Of a stretch of DNA of 64,000 nucleotides, positions 48,510 to 56,826 are shown in pieces. The notes below the pieces were generated by a model, which worked only from the letters and a program-made list of their open reading frames with translations, was not told where the DNA came from and did not search any database. How positions within the stretch are numbered: the first letter of the stretch is position 1; each line of letters starts with the position of its first letter. The stretch covers positions 1 to 64,000 of the forward strand of contig JAFXCV010000068.1 in assembly GCA_017521325.1 (NCBI GenBank), read 5' to 3'. Source of the DNA: Oscillospiraceae bacterium (GTDB lineage: Bacteria > Bacillota > Clostridia > Oscillospirales > Ruminococcaceae). A program made the position numbers and the translations under genes.

Positions 48510-49697
48510 ATGACATGTGAAATTATCAAGGATCTGCTGCCGCTGTATGCGGATGGTATTTGCAGCGAGGAAAGTGCTGCACAGATTAAAGAGCATCTTG
48601 AAGAATGCGAAGAATGCCGCAGAAAACTTGAACACTATCAAGCTTCTATTACTCAAACAGATACGCAAGATGCAAAGGTCGATGATACGCTTCGCCCGAT
48701 GAAAAAAGTGAAACGAAAGCTGCGCCGTCATAAATGGCTGTCCGTGATGCTGGGGATATTCCTGACCATCCTTTTGGCGGGACTTGGCGTACTGACAGTC
48801 GGCGAAATCAATGGTCATGTAATCAGCTTTACCACATGCACAAATATCATTCGTCTGAATTATATTACAAATCAGCTGACAAAGGGTAATACGGATGCAT
48901 TGCTCGATGTACTTTGTTTCCGCTGGGAGGATCGGTATGCAGTCAAGGGTGCATCGGATTTTGATAGTATGGCGGAATATAAGGTGCAGCTCAAAAAACA
49001 AATGGATGAAGCTTACGCTTACTATTTTGAGGGAAAGAATATTACTGTCAGGCTATCTGAGGTAGATACATATCATGATACGAACTACGGAGAAGAAGAA
49101 ACTTATTTTTTGATGGCAGAAAATAGTTATTGCTATGATTTTTATGATGGTGAGACCTTAGTACTTTCCATGTGGTTCAACAGCAGAGATGGTAAATACA
49201 GTGTGCAGGAGATGGGTAAGGAAAATGTTTATCTGGAACAGAGTCCCTCCTTTGTTTCAGGTACACTCCCGTCGGATGAACTGATCAAGGATGTTGCACG
49301 CTATGCATCCAAAAATAGATACAGAGGTTTTGCAGAAGAAGGACACGAAAATGAGAATACACCTTTAACGCTCTTGCTGCGGAAATTTGAGGATGAAAAT
49401 GAAAGTTATGGAAAAACGCTCAGAGAACGCACGGCAGCTCTTTATCAGGAAGGCTGGGCGTTGAAGGACTTCATGTATTCCGTCGATTTCTATGATGAAG
49501 AACTCGGACGCTGGATCTATAAGCTGTGGTTTGTGTTTGAAAATCCCGAAACGGGTGAAAGCTGTATGATGGAACAGCAGTTCATCTCCTATGATGCATT
49601 TTTGTATGCGGTAAAAGACAAACCGGCTGTGATTCTCTATTGCACTGAAAGTGTATCGAAAGAGATACAAGAGAAGATCTTACATTATTTTGATTAA
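48510..49697 (+). CDS. Zinc-finger membrane anti-sigma factor
   Basis: A 395-residue anti-sigma factor. The N-terminus MTCEIIKDLLPLYADGICS and the HLEECEEC cluster are the zinc-binding anti-sigma (ZAS/zf-HC2, HxxxCxxC) domain that clamps the sigma factor. A basic stretch (KKVKRKLRRHK) leads to one membrane segment (WLSVMLGIFLTILLAGLGVLTV, about 76-97) and a large outer domain of about 300 residues that I cannot classify. ATG at 48510 gives the canonical family start; an in-frame GTG at 48501 overlaps the sigma stop codon (GTGA) and is closer to AAAGGA, so translation might start there instead. Confidence 0.82.
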   Translation: MTCEIIKDLLPLYADGICSEESAAQIKEHLEECEECRRKLEHYQASITQTDTQDAKVDDTLRPMKKVKRKLRRHKWLSVMLGIFLTILLAGLGVLTVGEINGHVISFTTCTNIIRLNYITNQLTKGNTDALLDVLCFRWEDRYAVKGASDFDSMAEYKVQLKKQMDEAYAYYFEGKNITVRLSEVDTYHDTNYGEEETYFLMAENSYCYDFYDGETLVLSMWFNSRDGKYSVQEMGKENVYLEQSPSFVSGTLPSDELIKDVARYASKNRYRGFAEEGHENENTPLTLLLRKFEDENESYGKTLRERTAALYQEGWALKDFMYSVDFYDEELGRWIYKLWFVFENPETGESCMMEQQFISYDAFLYAVKDKPAVILYCTESVSKEIQEKILHYFD

Positions 49698-49726
49698 AAA
49701 AAGCCCCGATTCATCGGGGCTTTTTA
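49698..49726. terminator. Bidirectional terminator
   Basis: AAAAAGCCCCGAT (49698-49710) pairs with ATCGGGGCTTTTT (49713-49725); the stop of the convergent GH13 gene follows at once. Confidence 0.9.
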
Positions 49727-51316
49727 TCATTCAATTTTGGTAAAACGATCCACATCTCCCTTTTTATCAAGGAACATGGATTTGGGACGAACCCAGACAT
49801 CGCCGGTTTCGTCGCTTCGGTAAACCACAAGCTCCTCCATCGTTTCCGTGTGTTTTGCTACTGCAAGCACTGTATAAATATTTCCCTTAAAATGACGGTA
49901 ACGTTCGCCCTCGTGTACCTCACGGGGTGCAGGAATTGCAGCAGGAATGATTTCCGTTTCCGTCTGGTTATTGACAATATCATCCTGTACAAGAATCATC
50001 GAAGAGAACGGCTCCATATGCAGGAATGCATTCCCATTTTCCACATGAATCGCATTGCCACCGATCACATCTACGAGCATGCCGTAATGTGTGCCGAACT
50101 GCATATCAAACGGTTGATCATCGAGATTCAGCGCAACGTAGACGGTTTGACCGTCCAGTTCCTTTGCAAAGAGGATCTGACGATTGCGAATCTGGAGTGT
50201 TTTGTAGCTGCCTGTGCGAAGTGCGGGGTATGCCCTGTAAATTCTGCCGAGCTTGACAATGTGTCTGTACAGATCCATATTTTCATACTGCATTTTTTCA
50301 AGCTCCAGACAAGGACGCAGATTATCATCTGAATTATTTTCCTTCCTGCCCTGAATGCCATATTCACTTCCGTAATAGATCGACGGAATACCGGGCATGG
50401 TGTAAAGCAGTGTGTAGGCAGTACCAAGGTATCGCTGATCAGAAACCGTGCTTGCTAAACGGTTGACGTCATGATTGTCTACAAACGTGTACAGATCAAT
50501 ATTTCTGTAAATTCCGCCGTTTGCACCGGACTGGCGGTTGATGGAATAGTCAATTTCAAAATAATTTTTGTCATTGTGGGAAGAATAGATACCCTTATAA
50601 CATTCGTAGTTCGTTACAGAATCGAGCATTTCCGGATTTGCCCAGCGGTTGTAGTCACCGTGAATAATTTCACCCATTAGCCAGAAATCAGGCTTTCGGC
50701 TCTTGCAGAAATGGCGGATCGTTCTCCAGAAATTGAAATCAATGCAGTCTGCTGCATCAAAGCGGATACCGTCGATCTGAAATTCATCCATCCAGTAGCC
50801 AACCGCATCGAGTATGTGATTGCAGACATCGGGGTTCTGCAAATTGAGCTTAACAAGATTATAATGCCCGTTCCACCCCTCATACCAGAAAGGATCACCG
50901 CAGGGACTGGGGCCACCGAAATTGAGATTCTGGAACCATCCGCAGTAGGGGGAATTCTGCCCTTTTTCCTGAATATCGGTGAATGCCCAGAATTTTCTGC
51001 CAACGTGATTGAACACGCCGTCTAAAATGATACGGATTCCATTTTCGTGCAGAGTATCACAGATACGCTTGAACATTGCATTATCGCCAAGTCTGCGGTC
51101 AATGGTCTTGTAGTCGGTCGTATCATACCCATGCTCCACTGATTCAAAAACAGGACCGAAATAAACAGCATCCACATTCATTTCAAGCAGATGCGGAATC
51201 CAGTCGAGTACCTTTTCCAGACGATTGACAGGCTGCCCGCCATCGTTGAATTTCGGGGCACCACAGAAGCCCAGCGGATAGATATGATAAATGATTGCAT
51301 TGTTGTACCAGTTCAT
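49727..51316 (-). CDS. Cytoplasmic GH13 alpha-glucan enzyme fused to DUF1653
   Basis: A 529-residue alpha-amylase superfamily enzyme without signal peptide, so it should act on imported maltodextrins or glycogen. The catalytic triad is nucleophile D187 (GIRFDAADCID), acid/base E216 (LMGEIIHGD) and D283 (FVDNHDVNRL); GVFNHVG is the usual region I. The all-beta domain C ends near residue 450. The last 65-70 residues (GERYRHFKGNIYTVLAVAKH to the end) form a DUF1653 domain, normally a stand-alone small protein of unknown role. Subfamily (neopullulanase-, maltogenic- or cyclomaltodextrinase-like) is uncertain. Start at 51316 follows AGGAG by nine bases. The HD-domain gene lies upstream. Confidence 0.88.
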   Translation of the reverse strand: MNWYNNAIIYHIYPLGFCGAPKFNDGGQPVNRLEKVLDWIPHLLEMNVDAVYFGPVFESVEHGYDTTDYKTIDRRLGDNAMFKRICDTLHENGIRIILDGVFNHVGRKFWAFTDIQEKGQNSPYCGWFQNLNFGGPSPCGDPFWYEGWNGHYNLVKLNLQNPDVCNHILDAVGYWMDEFQIDGIRFDAADCIDFNFWRTIRHFCKSRKPDFWLMGEIIHGDYNRWANPEMLDSVTNYECYKGIYSSHNDKNYFEIDYSINRQSGANGGIYRNIDLYTFVDNHDVNRLASTVSDQRYLGTAYTLLYTMPGIPSIYYGSEYGIQGRKENNSDDNLRPCLELEKMQYENMDLYRHIVKLGRIYRAYPALRTGSYKTLQIRNRQILFAKELDGQTVYVALNLDDQPFDMQFGTHYGMLVDVIGGNAIHVENGNAFLHMEPFSSMILVQDDIVNNQTETEIIPAAIPAPREVHEGERYRHFKGNIYTVLAVAKHTETMEELVVYRSDETGDVWVRPKSMFLDKKGDVDRFTKIE

Positions 51317-51346
51317 GAAAAATAACTCCTTTGATTGCAGTGATTG

Positions 51347-51371
51347 CGCTTCTCCCATTGAGGGAGAAGCG
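51347..51371 (-). other. Hairpin between HD gene and GH13 gene
   Basis: CGCTTCTCCC (51347-51356) and GGGAGAAGCG (51362-51371) pair perfectly. There is no T-run after it on the minus strand, so it may be a processing or stabilising element rather than a terminator. Confidence 0.5.
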
Positions 51372-51377
51372 TATGTA

Positions 51378-51962
51378 TTATTCCTTGCTTTCCAGATAAT
51401 AGCTTGCTTCCATATCTGCAACACTCAGTGCAAAGGCAAGCGGGAACATCTCAAAAGCTCTGCCGATGGAATTTTTATCCTCAATTCCGGAAAAACCCAT
51501 GTGATAACGGATGGCAAATGCCTCTTCACGGGACAGACGCATATAGCTTGAAATAATATACACAGATTTTTCCCCATGTCCGTAGGGAAGCGTGTCGTCA
51601 ATCGTATAATAAGGAACCTTCTCCCATACGCCCTGTGCGTTTTTAGCATTGCGGAATTCCGTTTTGTAAAAATTCAACTTGCAGATATCGTGCAGAAGGG
51701 CAACAAGTGCAATGGATTCCTCACTGAAATCCATGCGATATAATTCTTTTGTGCGTGGACGTGAAAGATAATCCTTCAGGCAATGATATACGTTGACGCT
51801 ATGCTCCACAAGTCCTCCGGGATGACACCCGTGGAATCTTGTACTGCAGGGAGCCGTGAAAAAATCACTTGCTTCGGATTGCAGATAATCAAGCAGATTC
51901 TGTGCGCCTGCTCGTTTGATGTGTGTCTGATATAATGTCAAAAATTCTTCCTTTGCATTCAC
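51378..51962 (-). CDS. HD-domain phosphohydrolase
   Basis: A 194-residue HD superfamily protein. The metal ligands are in HPGGLVEHSVNVYHC and VALLHDICKLNFYKTE, with an additional Asp in ALSVADMEASYYLES at the end, the H-HD-D set. Such proteins hydrolyse nucleotides or phosphoesters; a similar domain in clostridia is found alone or fused to OB folds (YhaM-type 3'-5' exonuclease), which this resembles in layout. The start is GTG at 51962, eight bases after GGAGG. The promoter is at 51995-52023, and GH13 follows after 61 bases. Confidence 0.78.
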   Translation of the reverse strand: MNAKEEFLTLYQTHIKRAGAQNLLDYLQSEASDFFTAPCSTRFHGCHPGGLVEHSVNVYHCLKDYLSRPRTKELYRMDFSEESIALVALLHDICKLNFYKTEFRNAKNAQGVWEKVPYYTIDDTLPYGHGEKSVYIISSYMRLSREEAFAIRYHMGFSGIEDKNSIGRAFEMFPLAFALSVADMEASYYLESKE

Positions 51963-51994
51963 AGTTCAAACCTCCTTGGATGGGATACTTGTTT

Positions 51995-52023
51995 ATTATA
52001 TCATTTTTCATGAGAACTTGCAA
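51995..52023 (-). promoter_or_regulatory. Sigma-A promoter for HD gene and GH13
   Basis: On the minus strand TTGCAA (52023-52018), 17 bp, TATAAT (52000-51995). Confidence 0.7.
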
Positions 52024-52149
52024 GGTTTTTGTAAAAAATCATTGAATAACACATTTCTACAAGCTTTGAATTGTTAAGAATGCACAAATTCTTTGTATTG
52101 TGATCAAACAGGAATATTAGATAGTATATGCGGTTATAATATTCCGGAA

Positions 52150-52182
52150 CCGGTTTCAGCTGCAAAATCTGCAGTAAACCGG
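52150..52182 (+). other. Strong hairpin in leader of Thr-rich lipoprotein
   Basis: CCGGTTT (52150-52156) pairs with AAACCGG, and inside it GCTGCA with TGCAG around AAATC. A TATAAT lies at 52135-52140, just before it, but without a recognisable -35. Confidence 0.5.
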
Positions 52183-52214
52183 CATGCAAAGCAAGGAATA
52201 AGGAGGCAAATTCC

Positions 52215-52523
52215 ATGAAAAGAAAACTGATCCTGCTGTTTGCATTGGCAGCAGCTGCAGTCATGTTGGTGGCGTGCGGCAGAAACCGTGACAAGAATGA
52301 CACTTCATCTGCCACCGAACCCCGTACAACAACGACCATTACTGTTACAGAACCTGATACGACAGAGGAAGTGACCACACACACGGATTCCGGTTTCATG
52401 AGCGACGCCGAAGATATGATGAGCGATATCATTGATAATGGCAAGGATATGATGACCGATATTTCGAGTGATCTGACAGGGGATGGCAATATCACGACAA
52501 CTGTAACCGAAACAACTCGATAA
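52215..52523 (+). CDS. Small Thr-rich lipoprotein
   Basis: A 102-residue predicted lipoprotein: signal peptide MKRKLILLFALAAAAVM with lipobox LVAC, cysteine at residue 21. The mature part is rich in Thr, Asp and Met, with TTTTITVTEPDTTEEVTTHT and the acidic amphipathic stretch DAEDMMSDIIDNGKDMMTDI. No domain is recognised. AAGGAGG precedes the start. The gene lies directly upstream of the pseudokinase pair but has its own terminator, so it is probably a separate transcript with a related envelope role. The Thr tracts resemble those at the end of the PASTA pseudokinase. Confidence 0.75.
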   Translation: MKRKLILLFALAAAAVMLVACGRNRDKNDTSSATEPRTTTTITVTEPDTTEEVTTHTDSGFMSDAEDMMSDIIDNGKDMMTDISSDLTGDGNITTTVTETTR

Positions 52524-52537
52524 AACGCAGCAAATTC

Positions 52538-52577
52538 AAATCATCAGCTTTTTAAAACAGAGCTGATGATTTTTTTG
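52538..52577 (+). terminator. Terminator after lipoprotein
   Basis: AAATCATCAGCT (52538-52549) pairs with AGCTGATGATTT (52561-52572), followed by T residues. Confidence 0.8.
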
Positions 52578-52601
52578 CCCTGAAATTCAAATGATAAAAA
52601 T

Positions 52602-52630
52602 TTGACATTTTATGAAAAATGTGTTATAAT
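52602..52630 (+). promoter_or_regulatory. Consensus sigma-A promoter for pseudokinase operon
   Basis: TTGACA (52602-52607), 17 bp, TATAAT (52625-52630). Confidence 0.85.
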
Positions 52631-52705
52631 TAAAATATATGTACATTTATACAGGACGGATTATTTCAGATCTCAGCTTGACGGATCGGAAAACGGAGAT
52701 GGACT

Positions 52706-54463
52706 ATGGATTTACAGCAGAATGACAATAAAACATTACATACAGATCGTGCATTGCCGCTTCATACTGTGCTTTCACAGCATTATGAACTGATGCGGCA
52801 TGTGCGTTCCAATGATGAATGGATCGTATATCATGCAAAGGAGATCGGGACGGACAAAGAGATTCGCATTGCAGAATTTCTCCCCAAAGAGATTGCCGAG
52901 CGCAGCATTGAGGGGAATCGTATTGCCGCAGCAAATGAAAAGGAATTTGCGGCACGAAAAAAAGAGTTGATGACCCATGCAAAGAGCCTCATTTCCGCAG
53001 AAATTCCACATCTGTACATCCCTGTATCCTTTTTTGAAGAAAATGAAACCGTCTATCTTGTGTTCCCATTCACTGAATCCACCACGCTTGCGCAGTCCGA
53101 AATACCCATCACAGCAGGATATCTGCAAAGTTTGGCAATCACGCTTTGTGATACTTATTCTGCCCTGCATTCCTGCGGATTCTGCTATGGCAGAATCACC
53201 GAAAATGAGATTCTGCTGCATTCCGACGGTAGCTTCCGCCTTTCTGCTGCGGATCATCTAAAAAAGATATCCGATGAATCGGATGTACCGCAGGATCTGT
53301 ATATGCTTGTTTCCTTCTTGTCCGATCTTTTTATGATAGCAGATTCTGAAAACAAATCGGAAACACAGCCCCCTCCGTATGCAGTGATGAAGAATGTGCT
53401 GCAATATCGCTACCATTCTGCACAGGAACTTAGAACGGCATTAACTGCCGCAGATGGTACACTGTATCGGCGCAAGGGTGCAGTTTCTTCAAAAAGATCA
53501 CTTTTCAGAACCATGCTGTGCATTTTCTGCCTGCTCGTTGCAGCGGCAGTTCCTGTGATGGCGGTCATCAAAGGGCTTCCTCTTGGTACCTGTATGAAGC
53601 TCGGGCTTGTGCATCCGGATGTGATTTCCGTGTGGATGCCGATTTCTGATAGCTCCGATGAACAGGAACTTCTCTCCATGTATCGCAGACTGACAGCAGG
53701 ATTTGAAAAGAAATATGAAGGCTTCGGCATTGATCTTGTAATCTATGCAGATGATTCTTTCTCAGACGCTCTGCACTTTGAAGAAAACAAAACGGATTCC
53801 CCAACTGTGTTTATGAATACGCAGCACGATACTGTAAAATCCATGGCCTGCGATCTTTCTGCGCTGACACGTTCACTTTCTAATGAGTATCATACGGATA
53901 TGAGCCGTTTTAAAAATTCCATTCCTCTCGGCTGCACTCTCCCCGCACTTTATTACCATGTGGATTCTTCCGAGAAAATGGATGGACGGACGATTGAAAT
54001 GTCCGAAGTCAATCCAACAATCTGCTATGATGCAGGACTTGCTGAATATATTCAGATCATGGATAAAAATGATCTGCGGAAGGAAAGCACTTTCTCTGTA
54101 TTTATGGAAAGCAGAAGTGATCGTCCTTTCCTTGCAACGACCGAATGTCTTGCCGTTGCGGAAAAAAATGCTTTGACATCGGGTTCGGTATGTATGATTC
54201 CTGTTTCAGTCAATCATAAATTTCCCTTGCTGTATGAGATGCACTGTTCCGTCAATGAAGAAAAGGATTGGAACAGCAGATGCATCGGCATGCTCTGGAT
54301 TCAGTATCTTCTGACGGAAGAAGCACAGCAAATCATGTTTGCGGAGAATTATTCCGTGTTTCCGGTTCATAGGGATGTCCTGCAGCAGACCCTTGACAAT
54401 CATCAGGCGTTGTCGGTGATCTCTGAAATTCAGTCGGATTTTCGTACAACGCCCTTAAACTAA
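52706..54463 (+). CDS. Membrane pseudokinase with extracytoplasmic solute-binding-like domain
   Basis: A 585-residue protein with three parts. Residues about 25-250 have the layout of a bacterial Ser/Thr kinase, including the IAEFLPKEIAER segment that corresponds to the AIKEYFP region of related kinases, but the Lys is gone, the HRD aspartate is R163 (in CYGRITENE) and the DFG is replaced by SAAD. So it should not transfer phosphate. One membrane segment follows (about 266-290). Residues about 300-585 look like a type 1 ABC solute-binding protein: ISVWMPI, TAGFEKKYEGFGIDLVIY, IPLGCTLPALYYHVD, LTEEAQQIMFAENYSVFPVHRDVL. I infer a sensor that binds a ligand outside and signals through the dead kinase. 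It lies 12 bases before a second pseudokinase. Confidence 0.75.
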   Translation: MDLQQNDNKTLHTDRALPLHTVLSQHYELMRHVRSNDEWIVYHAKEIGTDKEIRIAEFLPKEIAERSIEGNRIAAANEKEFAARKKELMTHAKSLISAEIPHLYIPVSFFEENETVYLVFPFTESTTLAQSEIPITAGYLQSLAITLCDTYSALHSCGFCYGRITENEILLHSDGSFRLSAADHLKKISDESDVPQDLYMLVSFLSDLFMIADSENKSETQPPPYAVMKNVLQYRYHSAQELRTALTAADGTLYRRKGAVSSKRSLFRTMLCIFCLLVAAAVPVMAVIKGLPLGTCMKLGLVHPDVISVWMPISDSSDEQELLSMYRRLTAGFEKKYEGFGIDLVIYADDSFSDALHFEENKTDSPTVFMNTQHDTVKSMACDLSALTRSLSNEYHTDMSRFKNSIPLGCTLPALYYHVDSSEKMDGRTIEMSEVNPTICYDAGLAEYIQIMDKNDLRKESTFSVFMESRSDRPFLATTECLAVAEKNALTSGSVCMIPVSVNHKFPLLYEMHCSVNEEKDWNSRCIGMLWIQYLLTEEAQQIMFAENYSVFPVHRDVLQQTLDNHQALSVISEIQSDFRTTPLN

Positions 54464-54475
54464 CGGAGGTAGACG

Positions 54476-56704
54476 ATGAGTTGGTACAGTACTGACACTG
54501 AAAAATTTCCTGCTGCCGTTCAGCTTGCTCTGCTTCCAGAGGGAACAAAGATTCATAATTGCTATGTCATTTCTCATGCATTGCGTGTGTGTGGTACGGA
54601 ATTATCCTACCTTGCAGAGGATTCACGCACAAGGGAGCAGATGGTACTGCACGAGATTCTCCCGATGCGCTGGTGCATGCGTGATGAGAATGGATGCTGG
54701 GTGCCATATCAGTCGGACGCACAGACAGCATATGATTCAATAAGATCCACCTGTTTAAACCGGTTGCAGCAGCTTCAGAATCAGCATGAGGAAACTGCGG
54801 TAGAAATTATTCTTGACCTTTTTGAAGATTTTGGAACTATCTGGTTTGTGACAGAATACAATGAGCAGAAAACACTTTCCTACGAATTGGGAGAGAAACT
54901 GTATTCACCACAGGAGGCGATTGATCAACTGACACCTGTGATGGATACAATTACCGGGCTTCATGGACAAGGCTTATTCCACGGCAATATTTCTGAACAT
55001 ACAATTATATTGCAGGGTGATTCCGCACTCCTGACAAGCTGGAGTACTGCCGTCTGTGCAGAAGATGCATCACTGAATGCATCTGCCGATGTACAGGCAG
55101 TCAGCCGTCTGCTTTATCGTATGATGACCGGTGAACAACAGTTTTCCAAGGAAACAGCAGCGATCCTGCCCTCCGGTATCCGTAATGCAATTTGCAGCGG
55201 TTTGGAAAATCCCGACATGACAATGGAACAGCTGTGGATGCAGCTGCATACAGATCGTCCTGAAAAGCGTACAAAACGCATTGCATTTTCAGAAGGTAGT
55301 GACAATGGTCTTACAAGGAAATTTACGATTCTCTTCTGTGCGATGTGTCTGCTCTTTGCTTCTGTTTGTGCAGGATTTGTGTTCATCGGAAGCCGTCTGA
55401 AGGATAGCTCCTACACTCTGTCCGATGCACAGGTCCGTGTTCCTGAACTTCTGTATCTCTCGCAGGAGGAAGCGGTAACGATTGCCAATGATCTGGGACT
55501 GAATGTTATCATTGCAGCACGCCAGAATAATCCTGTCATTGAAGAAAACCACATTACTATGCAGAAGCCTTCTGCAGGTGCTGTTCTTTCCGAAGGGGAT
55601 ACGATACAGCTGACAGTCAGTGACGGATGGCAGAATTACGTTCCGAATGTCCGCAACATGATGCTTGAAGAAGCGCAGAATCGACTCACACAGCTCGGTT
55701 TTGTGGTTGAGTATCAGGAAATTGAAAGTGTGGGAAATGCACCCGGAACTGTCATTTCCCAGAGTGAAGAACCCAATCAGCTTTTGCAGCGTGATTCTGT
55801 TATCAAGCTTAAGGTTTCCCTCGGAAGAAAAGACATTGATACAAGCAAGCGTGAGGTTGTCGGAAATTATGTCGGAAAGCAGTTTGACGAAGCAAAGGAA
55901 TTGCTTTCTGAAAAATGCCTGTATGCCCTCCAAGCGGAAGCGGTTTATGATAAAGATGTTCCAAAGGGCTGTGTGATCAGCCAGAATATCCCCGAAGGCA
56001 GGCGTGTTCCGCAGGGCACCGTGATTGAAATGAAGGTCAGCCTTGGTGTGGAAACTGTGCGTGTTCCTAAGGTTGAACGAATGAGTGCCTCAAATGCAAG
56101 AGAAACACTCGAAAAACTGCGTCTAAAGCCCGTTCTTATCTATTCGGCAAGCAGCAAATATGCTGCCGACAGCGTCATTGAACAGAGTGTAGCAGCAGGA
56201 AAAATAATTCCTGTTGGCAGTGAGGTGTGGCTTACCATCAGTACAGGAAAAGGCAGCTCTGTAATCAGCACAGGAGGCTGGTCGGGTAATCCGCTTCCGA
56301 CAATGCAGGAAACAGATGTCACGAAGACAGAAGAAGCGGATGCGACAGAGCTTGAATCCGAAACGGATGAAACAGAAGAATCTGTGCAGACGACTGCCAC
56401 AACGGATTTGCAGGACAGCACAAGAACCACAAGCAGCACAACCGAAACCGATGCGACCTCCACCAAAACATCCCGCACAACGGATAAAAAACAGACAACG
56501 ACAACTGCAACAAAAAAGGAAACAGCAACAACCACAAAAAAGACCGCTACAACGACAAATAAGAAGGAAACCACCACAAAAAGAGACGAAACAACAGTTC
56601 CCGAAACAAAGCAGACGACAGTAAAGGCGACGAGTGCAAAACCTCAAAACGCCACCACGAATGCAAAGGAAACGGTCGATGCTTCGACGGCAATTGAAAA
56701 TTAA
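54476..56704 (+). CDS. Membrane pseudokinase with four PASTA domains and Thr-rich tail
   Basis: A 742-residue relative of PrkC/StkP-type kinases that has lost catalysis. The N-terminal kinase-like domain (about 20-265) keeps the order of secondary structure (REQMVLHEILPMRW; LHGQGLFHGNISEHTII), but the catalytic Asp is N171, the metal-binding Asn is Thr, and the DFG reads SWS. A membrane segment (about 283-305) leads to four PASTA repeats at about 319-384, 385-450, 457-523 and 524-590; PASTA domains bind muropeptides or lipid II. The last 140 residues are a Thr-rich wall-spanning tail. It probably reads peptidoglycan state. It follows the other pseudokinase by 12 bases with ACGGAGG ahead of the start. 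Confidence 0.82.
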   Translation: MSWYSTDTEKFPAAVQLALLPEGTKIHNCYVISHALRVCGTELSYLAEDSRTREQMVLHEILPMRWCMRDENGCWVPYQSDAQTAYDSIRSTCLNRLQQLQNQHEETAVEIILDLFEDFGTIWFVTEYNEQKTLSYELGEKLYSPQEAIDQLTPVMDTITGLHGQGLFHGNISEHTIILQGDSALLTSWSTAVCAEDASLNASADVQAVSRLLYRMMTGEQQFSKETAAILPSGIRNAICSGLENPDMTMEQLWMQLHTDRPEKRTKRIAFSEGSDNGLTRKFTILFCAMCLLFASVCAGFVFIGSRLKDSSYTLSDAQVRVPELLYLSQEEAVTIANDLGLNVIIAARQNNPVIEENHITMQKPSAGAVLSEGDTIQLTVSDGWQNYVPNVRNMMLEEAQNRLTQLGFVVEYQEIESVGNAPGTVISQSEEPNQLLQRDSVIKLKVSLGRKDIDTSKREVVGNYVGKQFDEAKELLSEKCLYALQAEAVYDKDVPKGCVISQNIPEGRRVPQGTVIEMKVSLGVETVRVPKVERMSASNARETLEKLRLKPVLIYSASSKYAADSVIEQSVAAGKIIPVGSEVWLTISTGKGSSVISTGGWSGNPLPTMQETDVTKTEEADATELESETDETEESVQTTATTDLQDSTRTTSSTTETDATSTKTSRTTDKKQTTTTATKKETATTTKKTATTTNKKETTTKRDETTVPETKQTTVKATSAKPQNATTNAKETVDASTAIEN

Positions 56705-56709
56705 TTGTC

Positions 56710-56750
56710 AATCTGCACAAAAATATAAAATTATTTTTGTGCAGATTTTT
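56710..56750 (+). terminator. Terminator after PASTA pseudokinase
   Basis: A 16-bp stem (56710-56725 with 56732-56747) whose arms contain GCACAAAAAT / ATTTTTGTGC, as in the sigma leader at 46469. The stem itself supplies the T-run. Confidence 0.75.
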
Positions 56751-56768
56751 CCATAAATTCAGTGATCA

Positions 56769-56796
56769 TCAAACGTATAACATACAGAGACGTGAA
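56769..56796 (+). promoter_or_regulatory. ECF-type promoter element
   Basis: TCAAAC (56769-56774), 16 bp, CGTGAA (56791-56796), with the same AAC-N16-CGT plan as at 47938. It lies 31 bases before the fourth ECF sigma gene. Confidence 0.5.
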
Positions 56797-56804
56797 CAAC
56801 GTCT
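56788..56804 (+). repeat. Inverted repeat ahead of ECF sigma gene
   Basis: AGACGT (56788-56793), GAACA, ACGTCT (56799-56804), overlapping the -10 of the ECF-type element. It could be an operator or a small leader hairpin. Confidence 0.45.
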
Positions 56805-56826
56805 TTCTCGGAAAGGAGAGTACAGC

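Noticed and set aside
56140..56577. Val/Ser-rich membrane-like frame on the minus strand
   Set aside because: It is the reverse of the Thr-rich tail of the PASTA pseudokinase; low-complexity codons create an apparent hydrophobic protein.
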